From CADCWK01 sp964244115 (GTDB lineage: Bacteria; Chloroflexota; Chloroflexia; Thermomicrobiales; UBA6265), in contig CAXTHM010000040.1 in NCBI GenBank assembly GCA_964244115.1, positions 1-33,261 of the forward strand: a stretch of 33,261 nucleotides of DNA, in the 5' to 3' direction. Every line of letters begins with the position of its first letter. Position 1 is the first letter of the stretch. Below, piece after piece: positions 16,452 to 24,887 of the stretch. Made by a program: the position numbers and the translations under genes. Under the pieces are notes generated by a model. That model saw only the letters and a program-made list of their open reading frames with translations. It was not told the DNA's origin and ran no database searches.

Positions 16452-16469
16452 GGGACCCGGTCGGGTCCC
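16452..16469 (+). repeat. perfect 7-bp hairpin in the cysS leader
   Basis: GGGACCC (16452-16458) and GGGTCCC (16463-16469) enclose GGTC, 11 bases before the AAGGAG site of cysS. There is no T-box consensus (no TGGNACCGCG) and no U-tract. It could modulate translation of cysS or simply mark the cysE 3' end. Confidence 0.4.
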
Positions 16470-16496
16470 CACCCCCCGCGAAGGAGTCGTCCGGTC

Positions 16497-17933
16497 ATGT
16501 CGTCCCCCAGCCCAACCGCTCCTGCCCAGACAAACGACCTGCCTCCGATCCGGCTCTACGACACCCTGACCCGGCGGGTCGCCCCGCTGCGGACGATCGA
16601 GCCCGGCGTCCTCCGGATGTACGTCTGCGGCGTGACCGTCTACGACAGCGCCCACATCGGCCACGGGCTGTCGGCGGTCATCTTCGACGTGATCAAGCGC
16701 TACCTGACCGTCCGCGGCTACGAGGTCCGGCACGCCCAGAACTTCACGGACATCGACGACAAGATCATCAACCGGGCAAACCGCGAGGGCATCGCCGCCG
16801 CCGACCTGACTGAGACGATGATCGCGCAGTGGCACGCCGACACCGCCGAACTCAACATCCAGCCGGCCAGCGTCTACCCGCAGGCGACCCACGAGCTGCC
16901 GGGCATCATCGACATGATCGAACGGCTGATCGCGCGCGATGTCGCCTACCTCGTCGACGGGGACGTCTACTACCGGGTCCGGTCGTTCGATGGCTACGGC
17001 AAGCTGTCGCACCGCCATATCGACGACCTCCGCTCCGGCGCCCGGATCGACGTCGATGAGCGCAAGGCCGATCCGCTCGACTTCACGCTCTGGAAGGCCG
17101 CCAAGCCGGGCGAGCCGTTCTGGCCCAGCCCGTTCAGCGACGGCCGCCCCGGCTGGCACATCGAGTGCTCGGCGATGTGCTCCGCCCACCTCGGCCCCCG
17201 GATCGACATCCACGGCGGCGGCACCGACCTGATCTTCCCCCATCACGAGAACGAGATCGCCCAGAGCGAGGCCGCGCTCGGCGTCGATCCCTTCGCCCGC
17301 TACTGGGTCCACAACGGCCTGCTCCAGTTCGGCGGCGAGAAGATGTCCAAGTCGATCGGCAATTTCGTCCGCATCCGCGAGCTGGCCAACCGGGGGCTGG
17401 CGATGGCGTTCCGCCTGCTCGTCCTGCAGTCCCACTACCGCGTGCCGCTCACCTTCACCGAGGACGGCCTCCAGGGCGCCAACAACGGGCTCGCGCGGCT
17501 CCGGGCGGCCGCCGTTCCCATCGACGACGCCGACAGGCTCCCGACCGGCACGGCCCTGACCGGCCTGGCGGCCGAGGTCCGGACCCGCTTCCACGCCGCG
17601 ATGTCGGACGACTTCAACACGCCCGAAGCCACCGCCGCCCTGTTCGATCTCGCCCGGCAGCTCAACCGGGCCCGGACCGACGGACCGGACAGCTCGTTCC
17701 CGGAGGCGCAGGCGACGTTCGTCGACCTGATCGGCGTCCTGGGGCTGATCCTGGACGAACCGGAGACCGATGGCCAGGACGCGGACCCGTTCATCGCCCT
17801 GCTCGTCAGCGTCCGCGACGAGGTCCGGGCGGCGAAGCAGTGGACGCTGGCGGACAGCATCCGGGATCGGCTCAAGGCGCTCGGCGTGACGGTCGAGGAC
17901 GGACCGAATGGAGGGACCTGGCGACATGAGTGA
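16497..17933 (+). CDS. cysS: cysteinyl-tRNA synthetase
   Basis: This class I synthetase activates cysteine with ATP and charges tRNA-Cys. It has 478 residues, a normal length. The HIGH motif is at 53-56 (SAHIGHG) and KMSKS at 282-286. The zinc that selects cysteine is bound by C44 (MYVCGVTVYD), C224 (HIECSAMC), H249 and E253 (FPHHENE). The helical C-terminal part carries the anticodon-binding region. ATG 16497 has AAGGAG at a 10-base spacing; an upstream in-frame ATG at 16443 reads through the leader hairpin. The last bases overlap the start of rlmB by 8 bases, so the two are translationally coupled. Confidence 0.97.
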   Translation: MSSPSPTAPAQTNDLPPIRLYDTLTRRVAPLRTIEPGVLRMYVCGVTVYDSAHIGHGLSAVIFDVIKRYLTVRGYEVRHAQNFTDIDDKIINRANREGIAAADLTETMIAQWHADTAELNIQPASVYPQATHELPGIIDMIERLIARDVAYLVDGDVYYRVRSFDGYGKLSHRHIDDLRSGARIDVDERKADPLDFTLWKAAKPGEPFWPSPFSDGRPGWHIECSAMCSAHLGPRIDIHGGGTDLIFPHHENEIAQSEAALGVDPFARYWVHNGLLQFGGEKMSKSIGNFVRIRELANRGLAMAFRLLVLQSHYRVPLTFTEDGLQGANNGLARLRAAAVPIDDADRLPTGTALTGLAAEVRTRFHAAMSDDFNTPEATAALFDLARQLNRARTDGPDSSFPEAQATFVDLIGVLGLILDEPETDGQDADPFIALLVSVRDEVRAAKQWTLADSIRDRLKALGVTVEDGPNGGTWRHE

Positions 17934-18879
17934 TCGATCCGGACAGGGCGGACCGCCCCGCGACCCTCGGCGATCCGGCCCACCCCGTGGCCGTGACGGC
18001 GGCAATGGCCGTCCGCCGGGTCGCCCGGGAACGGGTGGCCGACCGCCCGGAGGTTCGGGGAGACCACTGATCGGCGGTCCAGGGCGTCTCTCGGCTGGCC
18101 CGGCAATCGACCTGAACATCCGGGGCGAGCTCCTCTACGGACGCAACGGCGTCACCGAGGCGCTGCGGGGGCGACGCCGCCTGCACCGCCTGCTGCTGGT
18201 CGACGGGATCCAGGAGGACCAGCGGATCCGCGGCATCATCGCCCTGGCGGAGCAGGCCGGCCTGACCGTGTCGACCTATCCCCGGTCGGCGCTCGACGAT
18301 GAGACCCGCGGCGCGAACCACCAGGGTGTCGGGCTGGACGCGGGACCGTACGAGTACGCGGAGTACGAGGATCTGATCCCGAGGGGTGGGCCGATCCTGA
18401 TGCTCGACCACCTCCAGGACCCACAGAACATCGGTACGCTCCTCCGCGCCGCCGAGGCGTCCGGCGTGGCGGGTGTCGTGATCCCGCAGGACCGGTCGGT
18501 CAGCATCACCCCCGCTGTCGTCAACTCGTCGTCCGGAGCCGTCGAGCTGCTCCAGGTCGCCCAGGTCCCCAATCTCGTCCAGGCGGTCGAGCGCGCCAAG
18601 AAGGCCGGCCGTTGGGCGATCGGTCTGGAGGAGGACGAGCGCTCGGTCGATCTCTTCACCGGAGATCTGCCGGTGCCGGCGGTCCTGATCGTCGGCGCCG
18701 AAGGTCCGGGTATCGGACCCAACCTCCGGAAGCACTGCGACGTGCTGGCGGTCATCCCGATGGTCGGTCGGATCGCCTCCCTGAATGCCAGCACCGCCGG
18801 CTCGATCGCGCTGTTCGAGCTCCTTCGCCGGTCAATCGCCGATCGCGATGCCGTCCAGGCGACAGCCGCTCTCCGATAA
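17926..18879 (+). CDS. rlmB: SPOUT-class rRNA 2'-O-methyltransferase (RlmB/TrmH family)
   Basis: It transfers a methyl group from S-adenosylmethionine to a ribose 2'-OH, probably 23S rRNA G2251. The first ~60 residues are a Gly/Arg/Pro-rich disordered extension. A small L30e-like substrate-binding domain follows (ELLYGRNGVTEAL), then the trefoil-knot catalytic domain with the three SpoU motifs: DHLQDPQNIGTLLRAAEASG, LIVGAEGPGI and VGRIASLNASTAGSIALFE. The last reads NASTAG where NVSVA is common. The length of 317 is explained by the extension. ATG 17926 has GGAGGG 10 bases upstream and overlaps the cysS stop. The cysS-rlmB pairing is common in bacteria. Confidence 0.88.
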   Translation: MSDRSGQGGPPRDPRRSGPPRGRDGGNGRPPGRPGTGGRPPGGSGRPLIGGPGRLSAGPAIDLNIRGELLYGRNGVTEALRGRRRLHRLLLVDGIQEDQRIRGIIALAEQAGLTVSTYPRSALDDETRGANHQGVGLDAGPYEYAEYEDLIPRGGPILMLDHLQDPQNIGTLLRAAEASGVAGVVIPQDRSVSITPAVVNSSSGAVELLQVAQVPNLVQAVERAKKAGRWAIGLEEDERSVDLFTGDLPVPAVLIVGAEGPGIGPNLRKHCDVLAVIPMVGRIASLNASTAGSIALFELLRRSIADRDAVQATAALR

Positions 18880-18941
18880 CGACCCGTCTGGGTATACACT
18901 GTCCGCGATTCACCGCGGCACGAACCGTTCATTGCGAACAA

Positions 18942-18970
18942 TTGACAGGTGTACGTACACCTGTTAAGGT
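18942..18970 (+). promoter_or_regulatory. promoter with a perfect 20-bp palindromic operator in its spacer
   Basis: TTGACA (18942-18947, perfect -35) is followed by a 17-base spacer and TAAGGT (18965-18970, -10). The palindrome ACAGGTGTAC/GTACACCTGT occupies 18945-18964, so it begins inside the -35 and ends exactly where the -10 starts. The flanks extend the symmetry partly (TT on one side, AA on the other). Such a site would let a dimeric repressor block RNA polymerase completely. A TetR-type repressor is my inference from site shape. No regulator gene is in the window. The controlled gene is the amidase at 19095. Confidence 0.75.
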
Positions 18971-19019
18971 GAGCGGGCTATCGGCGGCGAGGCCGCGGAC
19001 CGGCGCTCCCGTCTCTCTC

Positions 19020-19053
19020 GATCGTGCCCGACCTGGCTGGGATCGGCACGATC
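19020..19053 (+). repeat. 9-bp hairpin in the amidase leader
   Basis: GATCGTGCC (19020-19028) and GGCACGATC (19045-19053) enclose a 16-base loop in the leader between the palindromic promoter and the amidase start. No U-tract follows. I compared the leader with the ydaO c-di-AMP riboswitch from memory and saw no match. Confidence 0.4.
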
Positions 19054-19094
19054 ACGACCCGCGGAGACGTACCGTATTCAGAGGGATTTCGAGC

Positions 19095-21959
19095 ATGTGC
19101 GAGCCGTCCAACCACATCGGACCCGACCCGAGCGGGCGACTGGTCGACGGGGGCATCGCCACCCCGCTCAGGCTGGACCGGCGAGTCATCCTGAAGGCCG
19201 GCGTCGCGGCCGGGGCCATGGCCGTCGCGGGCCTCTCGGCGACCCGCACCCCTGACGCCGCGCTGGCGCAGAGCGGCGTCACGCTGGCCGACACCTGGGT
19301 CGAGGGTGGGGATGGCGTCGGTGCCGCCTCGGTCAGCGTCGGCGGAGTGAACTCCTTCGTCAGCACCTTCCCCTTCACCGCCATCGGGGTGCACTGGTCC
19401 GGTTCGGTCGGCTTCCCGGTCACCGTCGCGCTCAGCTTCAGTGCCGACGATGTCACCTACACCGACCCGGTCGCCGTCACGGCCAGCACCGATGTCGGCC
19501 GGCCGACCCGGGACGGCCGGACCTTCGCCGACCTCGTCTTCACCGAACCGAGCAGCTACGTCAGGTACGAGACGGCCGATGGCGATGGCGTGGCCGCCCA
19601 GATCGCCGGGCTCAGCTTCACCTACCTCGACAGCACCGGCGGTCCGGTCACCTTCGACGCCCAGTCCGAGGAGGTCTCGACGGCCGCCGTGACCAAGCCT
19701 CGCATCATCTCGCGGGCGGAGTGGGGCGCGGACGAGTCGCTGGGGTACGACGAGGCCGGTGAGATCTGGGAGAAGGAATACGTCGAGGTGGAGCACGTCC
19801 TCATCCACCACACCGACACGCCGAACTTCCAGGACCCCTTCGCGGCGATACGCTCGATCTACTACTACCACACCGTTACCCAGGGCTGGGGCGACATCGG
19901 CTACAACTACCTCGTCGACTTCCGGGGCAACGTCTACGAGGGCCGGGCCGGCGGCGACAACGTGGTCGGGGGCCATGCCTTCCAGTACGCCTACGGCGGC
20001 GCGGGCATCGGCGTGATCGGCAAATTCGCCTTCCAGGACGTCACGACCGAGGCTCAGGCAGGGATCGTGGCGATCACCGCCTACGTCGGCCGGTTCCTCA
20101 ACCCGCTCGGGTCGGCCGATTTCCTCCAGGTCCCCAACCTGCCGACGATCGCGGCGCACCGCGACGTCAACCAGTCGACCTGCCCGGGCGACTACCTCTA
20201 CGACGACCTGCCGCTGATCCGCCAGTACGTCAATGAGGTCGTCAACGGCGGCGCGACCACCCCCGGTACTGGCTACCAGACCGGCGCGACGGTCACCGTC
20301 AGCGTCGCGGGGGCCAATCTCCGCGCGACAGCCCGAGTCACCGGCCGGGCGATCGCGGCCATGAACCTCGGCACGCCCTTGACGATCACCGGCGCCTCCA
20401 CGACCGCCGACGGCTACACCTGGTACCCGGTCAGCGGCTCCTACGGCGCCGGCTTCGTCGCCAATACCGTGATCGCGCCGTCGAGCACGCCGTCGAGCGG
20501 GATCGCGGTCGGCGACACCGTCAAGGTCTCGACCGATCTCCTCAACCTGCGCTCGCAGCCCAGCACCTCCGGCTCGGTGATCGCCACCCTGCCGACCAAC
20601 GCGCAGGGGACCGTCGTGGGCGGTCCGACGACCGCGACCGGTTACACCTGGTGGCAGATCAGCACGTCCAGTGGTACCGGCTGGGCCGTCCGCGACTACC
20701 TGACCAAGGTCTCGAGCACGACGTCGGGCACCTTCGCGATCGGCGCCAACGCGACGATCAATGCCAACGATGTCCGGCTCCGGGCCGCCGCCGGGGCCGC
20801 CGGCAACATCGTCGGGACGCTCTCCTCCGGTACGGCGGTGACGCTCATCGGCGGCCCGACCCAGAGCGGCGGATCGACCTGGTGGTCGATCCGCACGGCG
20901 TCGAGCGGCTCGGGCTGGGTGACGCAGGATTACCTGACCCTGGGTGGCTCCGGCGCCCCACCGGAGCGGATCATCTACGGCACGACGCTGGCGAGCGCCA
21001 ACGTCCGCTCCAGGCCCGGCACCCAGTGGTCGATCCTCTCGACGCTACCCGCCGGCGTCCAGGTCCAGATCACGGACGGCCCCACACAGGAGGCCGGCCA
21101 GACCTGGTACGGCGTCTACCGGCAGGGCTTCGGCGGCGGCTGGACGCTGGCCAGCCAGCTCAACATCCCCGGAGTCACCACCCCGACCACTCCATCACCG
21201 ACCCCGACGCCGAGCCAGTTCCCGGTCGGCTCCACGGTGACGGTGACGGGTGGGACGGTCAACCTCCGCTCCGGCCCGAGCACGGGCGCCTCCGTCAACG
21301 GGGTCATCCCGGACGGCCGCGTCTTCACGGTGACCGGCGCGGCCGTCTCGGCCAACGGCTACTCGTGGGTGCCCGTCAGCAGCACCGTCTACGGCAGCGG
21401 CTACATCGCCGGCGCCTTCCTCGTCGCGGGTGGCGGCACGACCACTCCACCGACTACCACCCCGACTACTCCGCCGCCGACGTCCGGTCAGTTCGCCGTC
21501 GGCTCGACGGTCTCGGTGACCGGCGGCGACGTCAACTTCCGGGCCGGACCGAGCACCTCCGCCCGGATCATCGGCGTGGCGAGGACCGGCCAGTCGTTCA
21601 CCGTCACCGGCGCCCCGACGACCGCCAATGGGTATACGTGGTATCCGGTCCGGAACTCCTCGTTCGGTGACGGCTACCTTGCCGGGACGTTCCTCGTCGC
21701 CGGCGGCTCGACCCCGACCACGCCCCCACCGACGACCGGCCAGTTCGCGGTCGGCTCGTCGGTCGTGACCAATTCTGGCTCCGTCAACTACCGTTCCGGT
21801 CCGGGCACGTCGTCCCCAATCGTCAACCTGGTCCCGACCGGACAGGTGTTCACTGTCACCGGTGCGCCGACGACCGCCAATGGCTACACCTGGTACCCGT
21901 TGCGCAATACCGCGTTCGGCAACGGCTACATCGCCTCGGCCTTCCTCTCGGCCAGGTGA
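19095..21959 (+). CDS. Tat-exported N-acetylmuramoyl-L-alanine amidase with seven SH3b repeats
   Basis: This is a peptidoglycan hydrolase that cleaves the bond between N-acetylmuramic acid and the peptide stem outside the cell. It has a Tat signal (LDRRVILKAG, twin Arg at 29-30, Ala-rich end DAALAQ near 59), then a beta-rich region (~60-200). A PGRP/amidase-2 domain follows (~205-390) with zinc ligands at the HH pair 238-239, H355 and C363. A Tyr lies in DIGYNYLVD. Seven bacterial SH3 repeats (~395-954) follow; each has a VNLRSGPSTxxxV-type core and the last three are joined by Thr/Pro linkers. SH3b repeats typically anchor enzymes to the wall. The 954-residue length is due to the repeats. 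GAGGG lies 9 bases before ATG 19095. It is monocistronic under the palindromic promoter. Confidence 0.85.
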   Translation: MCEPSNHIGPDPSGRLVDGGIATPLRLDRRVILKAGVAAGAMAVAGLSATRTPDAALAQSGVTLADTWVEGGDGVGAASVSVGGVNSFVSTFPFTAIGVHWSGSVGFPVTVALSFSADDVTYTDPVAVTASTDVGRPTRDGRTFADLVFTEPSSYVRYETADGDGVAAQIAGLSFTYLDSTGGPVTFDAQSEEVSTAAVTKPRIISRAEWGADESLGYDEAGEIWEKEYVEVEHVLIHHTDTPNFQDPFAAIRSIYYYHTVTQGWGDIGYNYLVDFRGNVYEGRAGGDNVVGGHAFQYAYGGAGIGVIGKFAFQDVTTEAQAGIVAITAYVGRFLNPLGSADFLQVPNLPTIAAHRDVNQSTCPGDYLYDDLPLIRQYVNEVVNGGATTPGTGYQTGATVTVSVAGANLRATARVTGRAIAAMNLGTPLTITGASTTADGYTWYPVSGSYGAGFVANTVIAPSSTPSSGIAVGDTVKVSTDLLNLRSQPSTSGSVIATLPTNAQGTVVGGPTTATGYTWWQISTSSGTGWAVRDYLTKVSSTTSGTFAIGANATINANDVRLRAAAGAAGNIVGTLSSGTAVTLIGGPTQSGGSTWWSIRTASSGSGWVTQDYLTLGGSGAPPERIIYGTTLASANVRSRPGTQWSILSTLPAGVQVQITDGPTQEAGQTWYGVYRQGFGGGWTLASQLNIPGVTTPTTPSPTPTPSQFPVGSTVTVTGGTVNLRSGPSTGASVNGVIPDGRVFTVTGAAVSANGYSWVPVSSTVYGSGYIAGAFLVAGGGTTTPPTTTPTTPPPTSGQFAVGSTVSVTGGDVNFRAGPSTSARIIGVARTGQSFTVTGAPTTANGYTWYPVRNSSFGDGYLAGTFLVAGGSTPTTPPPTTGQFAVGSSVVTNSGSVNYRSGPGTSSPIVNLVPTGQVFTVTGAPTTANGYTWYPLRNTAFGNGYIASAFLSAR

Positions 21960-22033
21960 TGAGTGGGGCCGCCGGGCGAATCCGGCGAGGGGGCCCCGCT
22001 CGACGGGCGGTGGGCGACGCGGTCGGCAGGTCG

Positions 22034-22042
22034 TGGTACAGT
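22034..22042 (+). promoter_or_regulatory. possible extended -10 promoter of rplI
   Basis: TGG precedes TACAGT (22037-22042), an extended -10 form. No -35 box is visible. The expected start is about 110 bases upstream of rplI, after the amidase stop. Confidence 0.4.
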
Positions 22043-22158
22043 TCAGCGTTCATCTGACCGCCACCGCGGTGGGCATCGTGCGTCCTTCGACCGACGGAGC
22101 CCCGTGACCTGGCGTCTGATCCTGACCCATCGAAGCGTGCGAGAGAGGTTCCGTCACC

Positions 22159-22668
22159 ATGAAGATTGTGCTCCGCGAGGATGTCCCACAGCTGGGGACG
22201 AAGTGGGATGTCGTCACGGTCAAGAACGGCTTCGCCCGCAACTACCTGATCCCGAAGGGTTTCGCGGTCCTCGCGACCGACGGCGAGCTCAAGCAGGTCG
22301 CCGAGATCCAGCGCGTGCAGGCCCGCAAGGTCGCCAAGCAGGAAGCCCAGCTCCAGGCGCTGTCCGACAAGATCAATGGTCAGCGGCTGACCTTCACGGC
22401 CCGCGCCAGCGCCGACTCCGGGCGCCTGTTCGGCTCGGTGACCGCCGCCGACATCGCCGAGAAGCTCGAGGCCCTGGTCGGTGAGGAAGTCGATCGCCGC
22501 AAGGTCGTCCTGGGCGAGGCGATCCGCTCGACCGGCACCCACACGGTCACCGTCCACCTCGTCGGTCGGCTCCGCCCGACCATCACCGTCATCGTCGAGG
22601 CCGAGGCGTCCGCCGAGGACGAGACGACTGCGACGGTTGAGGTTGAGCCGGAGACGGTCGAGGTCTAG
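22159..22668 (+). CDS. rplI: 50S ribosomal protein L9 (bL9)
   Basis: It binds 23S rRNA at the base of the L1 stalk and helps keep reading frame. The N-terminal signature MKIVLREDVPQLGTKWDVV-VKNGFARNYLIPKGFA is unmistakable. The long connecting helix (~40-75) and the C-terminal domain follow. An acidic Glu/Thr/Val tail of ~25 residues makes it 169 residues, slightly longer than the usual ~150. It is followed by dnaB after 138 bases, as in many bacteria where rplI and dnaB are neighbours. Confidence 0.97.
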   Translation: MKIVLREDVPQLGTKWDVVTVKNGFARNYLIPKGFAVLATDGELKQVAEIQRVQARKVAKQEAQLQALSDKINGQRLTFTARASADSGRLFGSVTAADIAEKLEALVGEEVDRRKVVLGEAIRSTGTHTVTVHLVGRLRPTITVIVEAEASAEDETTATVEVEPETVEV

Positions 22669-22683
22669 CCAGCGCCCCTCCGG

Positions 22684-22703
22684 GTCGGACTCCCGCGTCC
22701 GAC
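22684..22703 (+). repeat. short hairpin between rplI and dnaB
   Basis: GTCGGA (22684-22689) and TCCGAC (22698-22703) enclose CTCCCGCG, 15 bases after the rplI stop. There is no U-tract. The same six-base arms occur in hairpins at 3036-3054 and 15664-15685, which may be chance in GC-rich DNA. Confidence 0.3.
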
Positions 22704-22806
22704 TCGGAACCGACAACTGACCGCGTTCGAGGCTGCCCGTCCCCACGGGCGCCTCGCCCGACGCGCGGACCATCCTCCCGGAAGCGTCACGAAAGGAGCC
22801 TCCGCG

Positions 22807-24156
22807 ATGGTCGCGCTGCATGCGGTCGATCGTCTCCCACCCAACAATATCGACGCGGAGCAGTCCGTCCTCGGGAGTCTCCTGATCGACCGGGACGCGA
22901 TCATCCGCGTCGATTCGTTTCTGCGCCCGGAAGACTTCTACCTCCCCAGCAACCAGGTCATCTTCCGGGCGATCAAGGACCTCTATCAGGACCGGCAGCC
23001 CTCGGATCTCGTCACGCTCTCCGACCGGCTGGATCACGCCGGCCAGCTCGATCAGGCCGGCGGGACTGCCTACCTGGCCGGTCTGCTGACGGCCGTCCCC
23101 ACCTCGGTCCACGTCGAGTACTACGCCCGGATCGTGGAGCGCGACGCCGCCCTCCGCCGCCTGATCTCGGCTGGGACCGACATCGTCGAGATCGGCTTCG
23201 AGGACTCGATCACGACCGAGATCGCGCTCGACCGGGCCGAGAAGCTTATCCTCCAGATCAGCCAGCAGCGCACCACGCGCGACTTCGTCCCCCTGGACGA
23301 GGTCCTCGAAGGCATCTTCAACCGGATCACCCCGAACGGCGACAACCGCAACGCCATCGTCGGCGTCGGGACGGGCTACACCGATCTGGACGCGATGACC
23401 GGCGGCTTTCAGCGCTCCGATCTCATCATCCTCGCCGCCCGCCCGAGTATGGGCAAGACCGCGTTCGCGCTGGGCATCACCCACGGGGCGGCGCTGCTGC
23501 ATGGCAAGTCGGTCGGCATCTTCTCGATGGAGATGAGTGCCGAGCAGCTCGCCTACCGGCTGCTCTCGACCGAGACCGGGATCGACTCGCACCGGCTCCG
23601 GCTCGGCCAGGTCGACGACCACGAGTGGGAGCGGCTCTCCCGCGCCCTTGGCCGGTTGAGCGAGGCCAAGATCTTCATCGATGACACGGCCGGCGCCGGG
23701 ATCATGGAGGTCCGGTCCAAGGCCCGTCGCCTGATGTCCGAGCAGGGCCTCGACATGATCGTCGTCGACTACCTCCAGCTCATGTCCAGCGGCCGGCGAA
23801 ACGACAACCGGGTCCAGGAGATAGCCGAGATCTCGCGCGGGCTCAAGGGGTTGGCGCGGGAGCTCAACGTCCCCGTCGTCGCCCTCTCGCAGCTTTCCCG
23901 CGCCGTGGAGACCCGCTCGGATCACCGGCCGATGCTCTCCGACCTGCGGGAATCCGGGTCGATCGAGCAGGACGCCGACCTGGTCATGTTCATCTACCGC
24001 GAGGACAAGTACGACGAGGAGACCGACAAGCGCGGGATCGCCGAGATCATCCTGGCCAAGCACCGCAACGGCCCGGTCGGGTCGATCAATCTGCGCTTCT
24101 TCGAGCAGACGGCCCGGTTCGCCGATCTCGAAGTCCACCGGGATGCGAGCCGATAA
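22807..24156 (+). CDS. dnaB: replicative DNA helicase
   Basis: The hexameric 5'-3' helicase of the replication fork, 449 residues. The N-terminal helical domain (PPNNIDAEQSVLGSLLIDRDAI) is typical. The RecA-like C-terminal domain has Walker A ARPSMGKTAFA (K217), Walker B MIVVDYLQLM, and the later LRESGSIEQDADLVMFIYRE and AKHRNGPVG segments with the arginine-finger region. No intein is present at the Walker A site, a common insertion point. ATG 22807 has AAAGGAG at an 8-base spacing. A DnaD-like gene and a DnaI/DnaC-like loader follow directly, so helicase and loaders form one operon. Confidence 0.97.
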   Translation: MVALHAVDRLPPNNIDAEQSVLGSLLIDRDAIIRVDSFLRPEDFYLPSNQVIFRAIKDLYQDRQPSDLVTLSDRLDHAGQLDQAGGTAYLAGLLTAVPTSVHVEYYARIVERDAALRRLISAGTDIVEIGFEDSITTEIALDRAEKLILQISQQRTTRDFVPLDEVLEGIFNRITPNGDNRNAIVGVGTGYTDLDAMTGGFQRSDLIILAARPSMGKTAFALGITHGAALLHGKSVGIFSMEMSAEQLAYRLLSTETGIDSHRLRLGQVDDHEWERLSRALGRLSEAKIFIDDTAGAGIMEVRSKARRLMSEQGLDMIVVDYLQLMSSGRRNDNRVQEIAEISRGLKGLARELNVPVVALSQLSRAVETRSDHRPMLSDLRESGSIEQDADLVMFIYREDKYDEETDKRGIAEIILAKHRNGPVGSINLRFFEQTARFADLEVHRDASR

Positions 24157-24158
24157 CG

Positions 24159-24887
24159 ATGACTGAACGCTTCGGTGGCTTCATCGTCGAGACCGACCCG
24201 GCCGTCCCGATTCCGCAGGCGTTCTTCACCGACCTGCTGCCCAGCATCGCCGAGCCCGCCGAGCTCCACGTCACCCTGACGATGTTCCGGCTGGTCCATG
24301 AGGCCGGGGGCTTCCACTCGCCGGTCGCCCACTACGGGCTGCTCCGCGACCCGAGCCTCCGGACGGCGCTCCGGGTGCCCGGCAACCCGAATGAACCGGA
24401 TCGGCGGATCACGAACGGGATCGACCTCTCGGTCGGCCGCGGCTCCCTGCTGCGGTTCATTGCCCAGTATGAACAGGGCGACCGGACTTGGTACTATGTC
24501 AACACCCCAGCTTCGCAGGCGATGGTCGCCGCCATGGCCCGGGGAGCGATCGCCGCCCCGGAAGCGGTCTGGGATGGCAACGACATCCCGCGGATCCGGC
24601 CCGAGCGCCCGAACATCTTCCGGCGCTACGAGCAGAACATCGGGCTCCTGACCCCGCTCGTCGCCGACCAGATCGTCGACGCGATGGAGCGGTACCCGCA
24701 GGACTGGATCGAGGACGCGATCACCGAAGCCGTCAACTACAACCGTCGGAACTGGAAGTACATCCAGCGGATCCTCGACTCGTGGGTCACCAGCGGTCGC
24801 GGCGAGGACGACCGGTCCCGCTTCGCCGCGACCGGTGACCGGTCGGGCCAGCCCGCTGCCGGAACCGGAAGGGGTTCGCCGCGATGA
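24159..24887 (+). CDS. DnaD-like replication initiation protein
   Basis: This 242-residue protein carries a winged-helix-like N-terminal part (IPQAFFTDLLPSIAEPAELHVTL). The DnaD/DnaB_2-type C-terminal domain at about 156-208 reads YEQNIGLLTPLV, then YPQDWIEDAITEAV and NRRNWKYIQRILDSW. That YxxxIG...W pattern is diagnostic (PF07261). In Firmicutes, DnaD bridges DnaA or PriA to helicase loading. It starts two bases after the dnaB stop and its own stop overlaps the next start (ATGA). Tight coupling between helicase and loader genes supports a primosomal role. The last ~30 residues are Gly/Arg/Ser-rich and probably disordered. Confidence 0.8.
   Translation: MTERFGGFIVETDPAVPIPQAFFTDLLPSIAEPAELHVTLTMFRLVHEAGGFHSPVAHYGLLRDPSLRTALRVPGNPNEPDRRITNGIDLSVGRGSLLRFIAQYEQGDRTWYYVNTPASQAMVAAMARGAIAAPEAVWDGNDIPRIRPERPNIFRRYEQNIGLLTPLVADQIVDAMERYPQDWIEDAITEAVNYNRRNWKYIQRILDSWVTSGRGEDDRSRFAATGDRSGQPAAGTGRGSPR

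Noticed and set aside
16375..16496. T-box leader before cysS
   Set aside because: The segment GGGTGGCGGCC only loosely resembles a T-box; the TGGNACCGCG core, specifier stem and terminator are absent.
18971..19094. ydaO-type c-di-AMP riboswitch before the amidase
   Set aside because: Such riboswitches often control wall enzymes and cdaA is nearby, but the ~120-base leader does not show the conserved ydaO core that I remember.
20275..21956. Repetitive DNA resembling a CRISPR or satellite array
   Set aside because: The periodicity is that of ~70-residue SH3b protein repeats with diverged codons inside one open frame.
3036..22703. A dispersed regulatory repeat with GTCGGA/TCCGAC arms (3036, 15664, 22684)
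   Set aside because: The loops, distances to genes and orientation of arms differ, and six-base GC-rich arms are expected to recur by chance in this composition.
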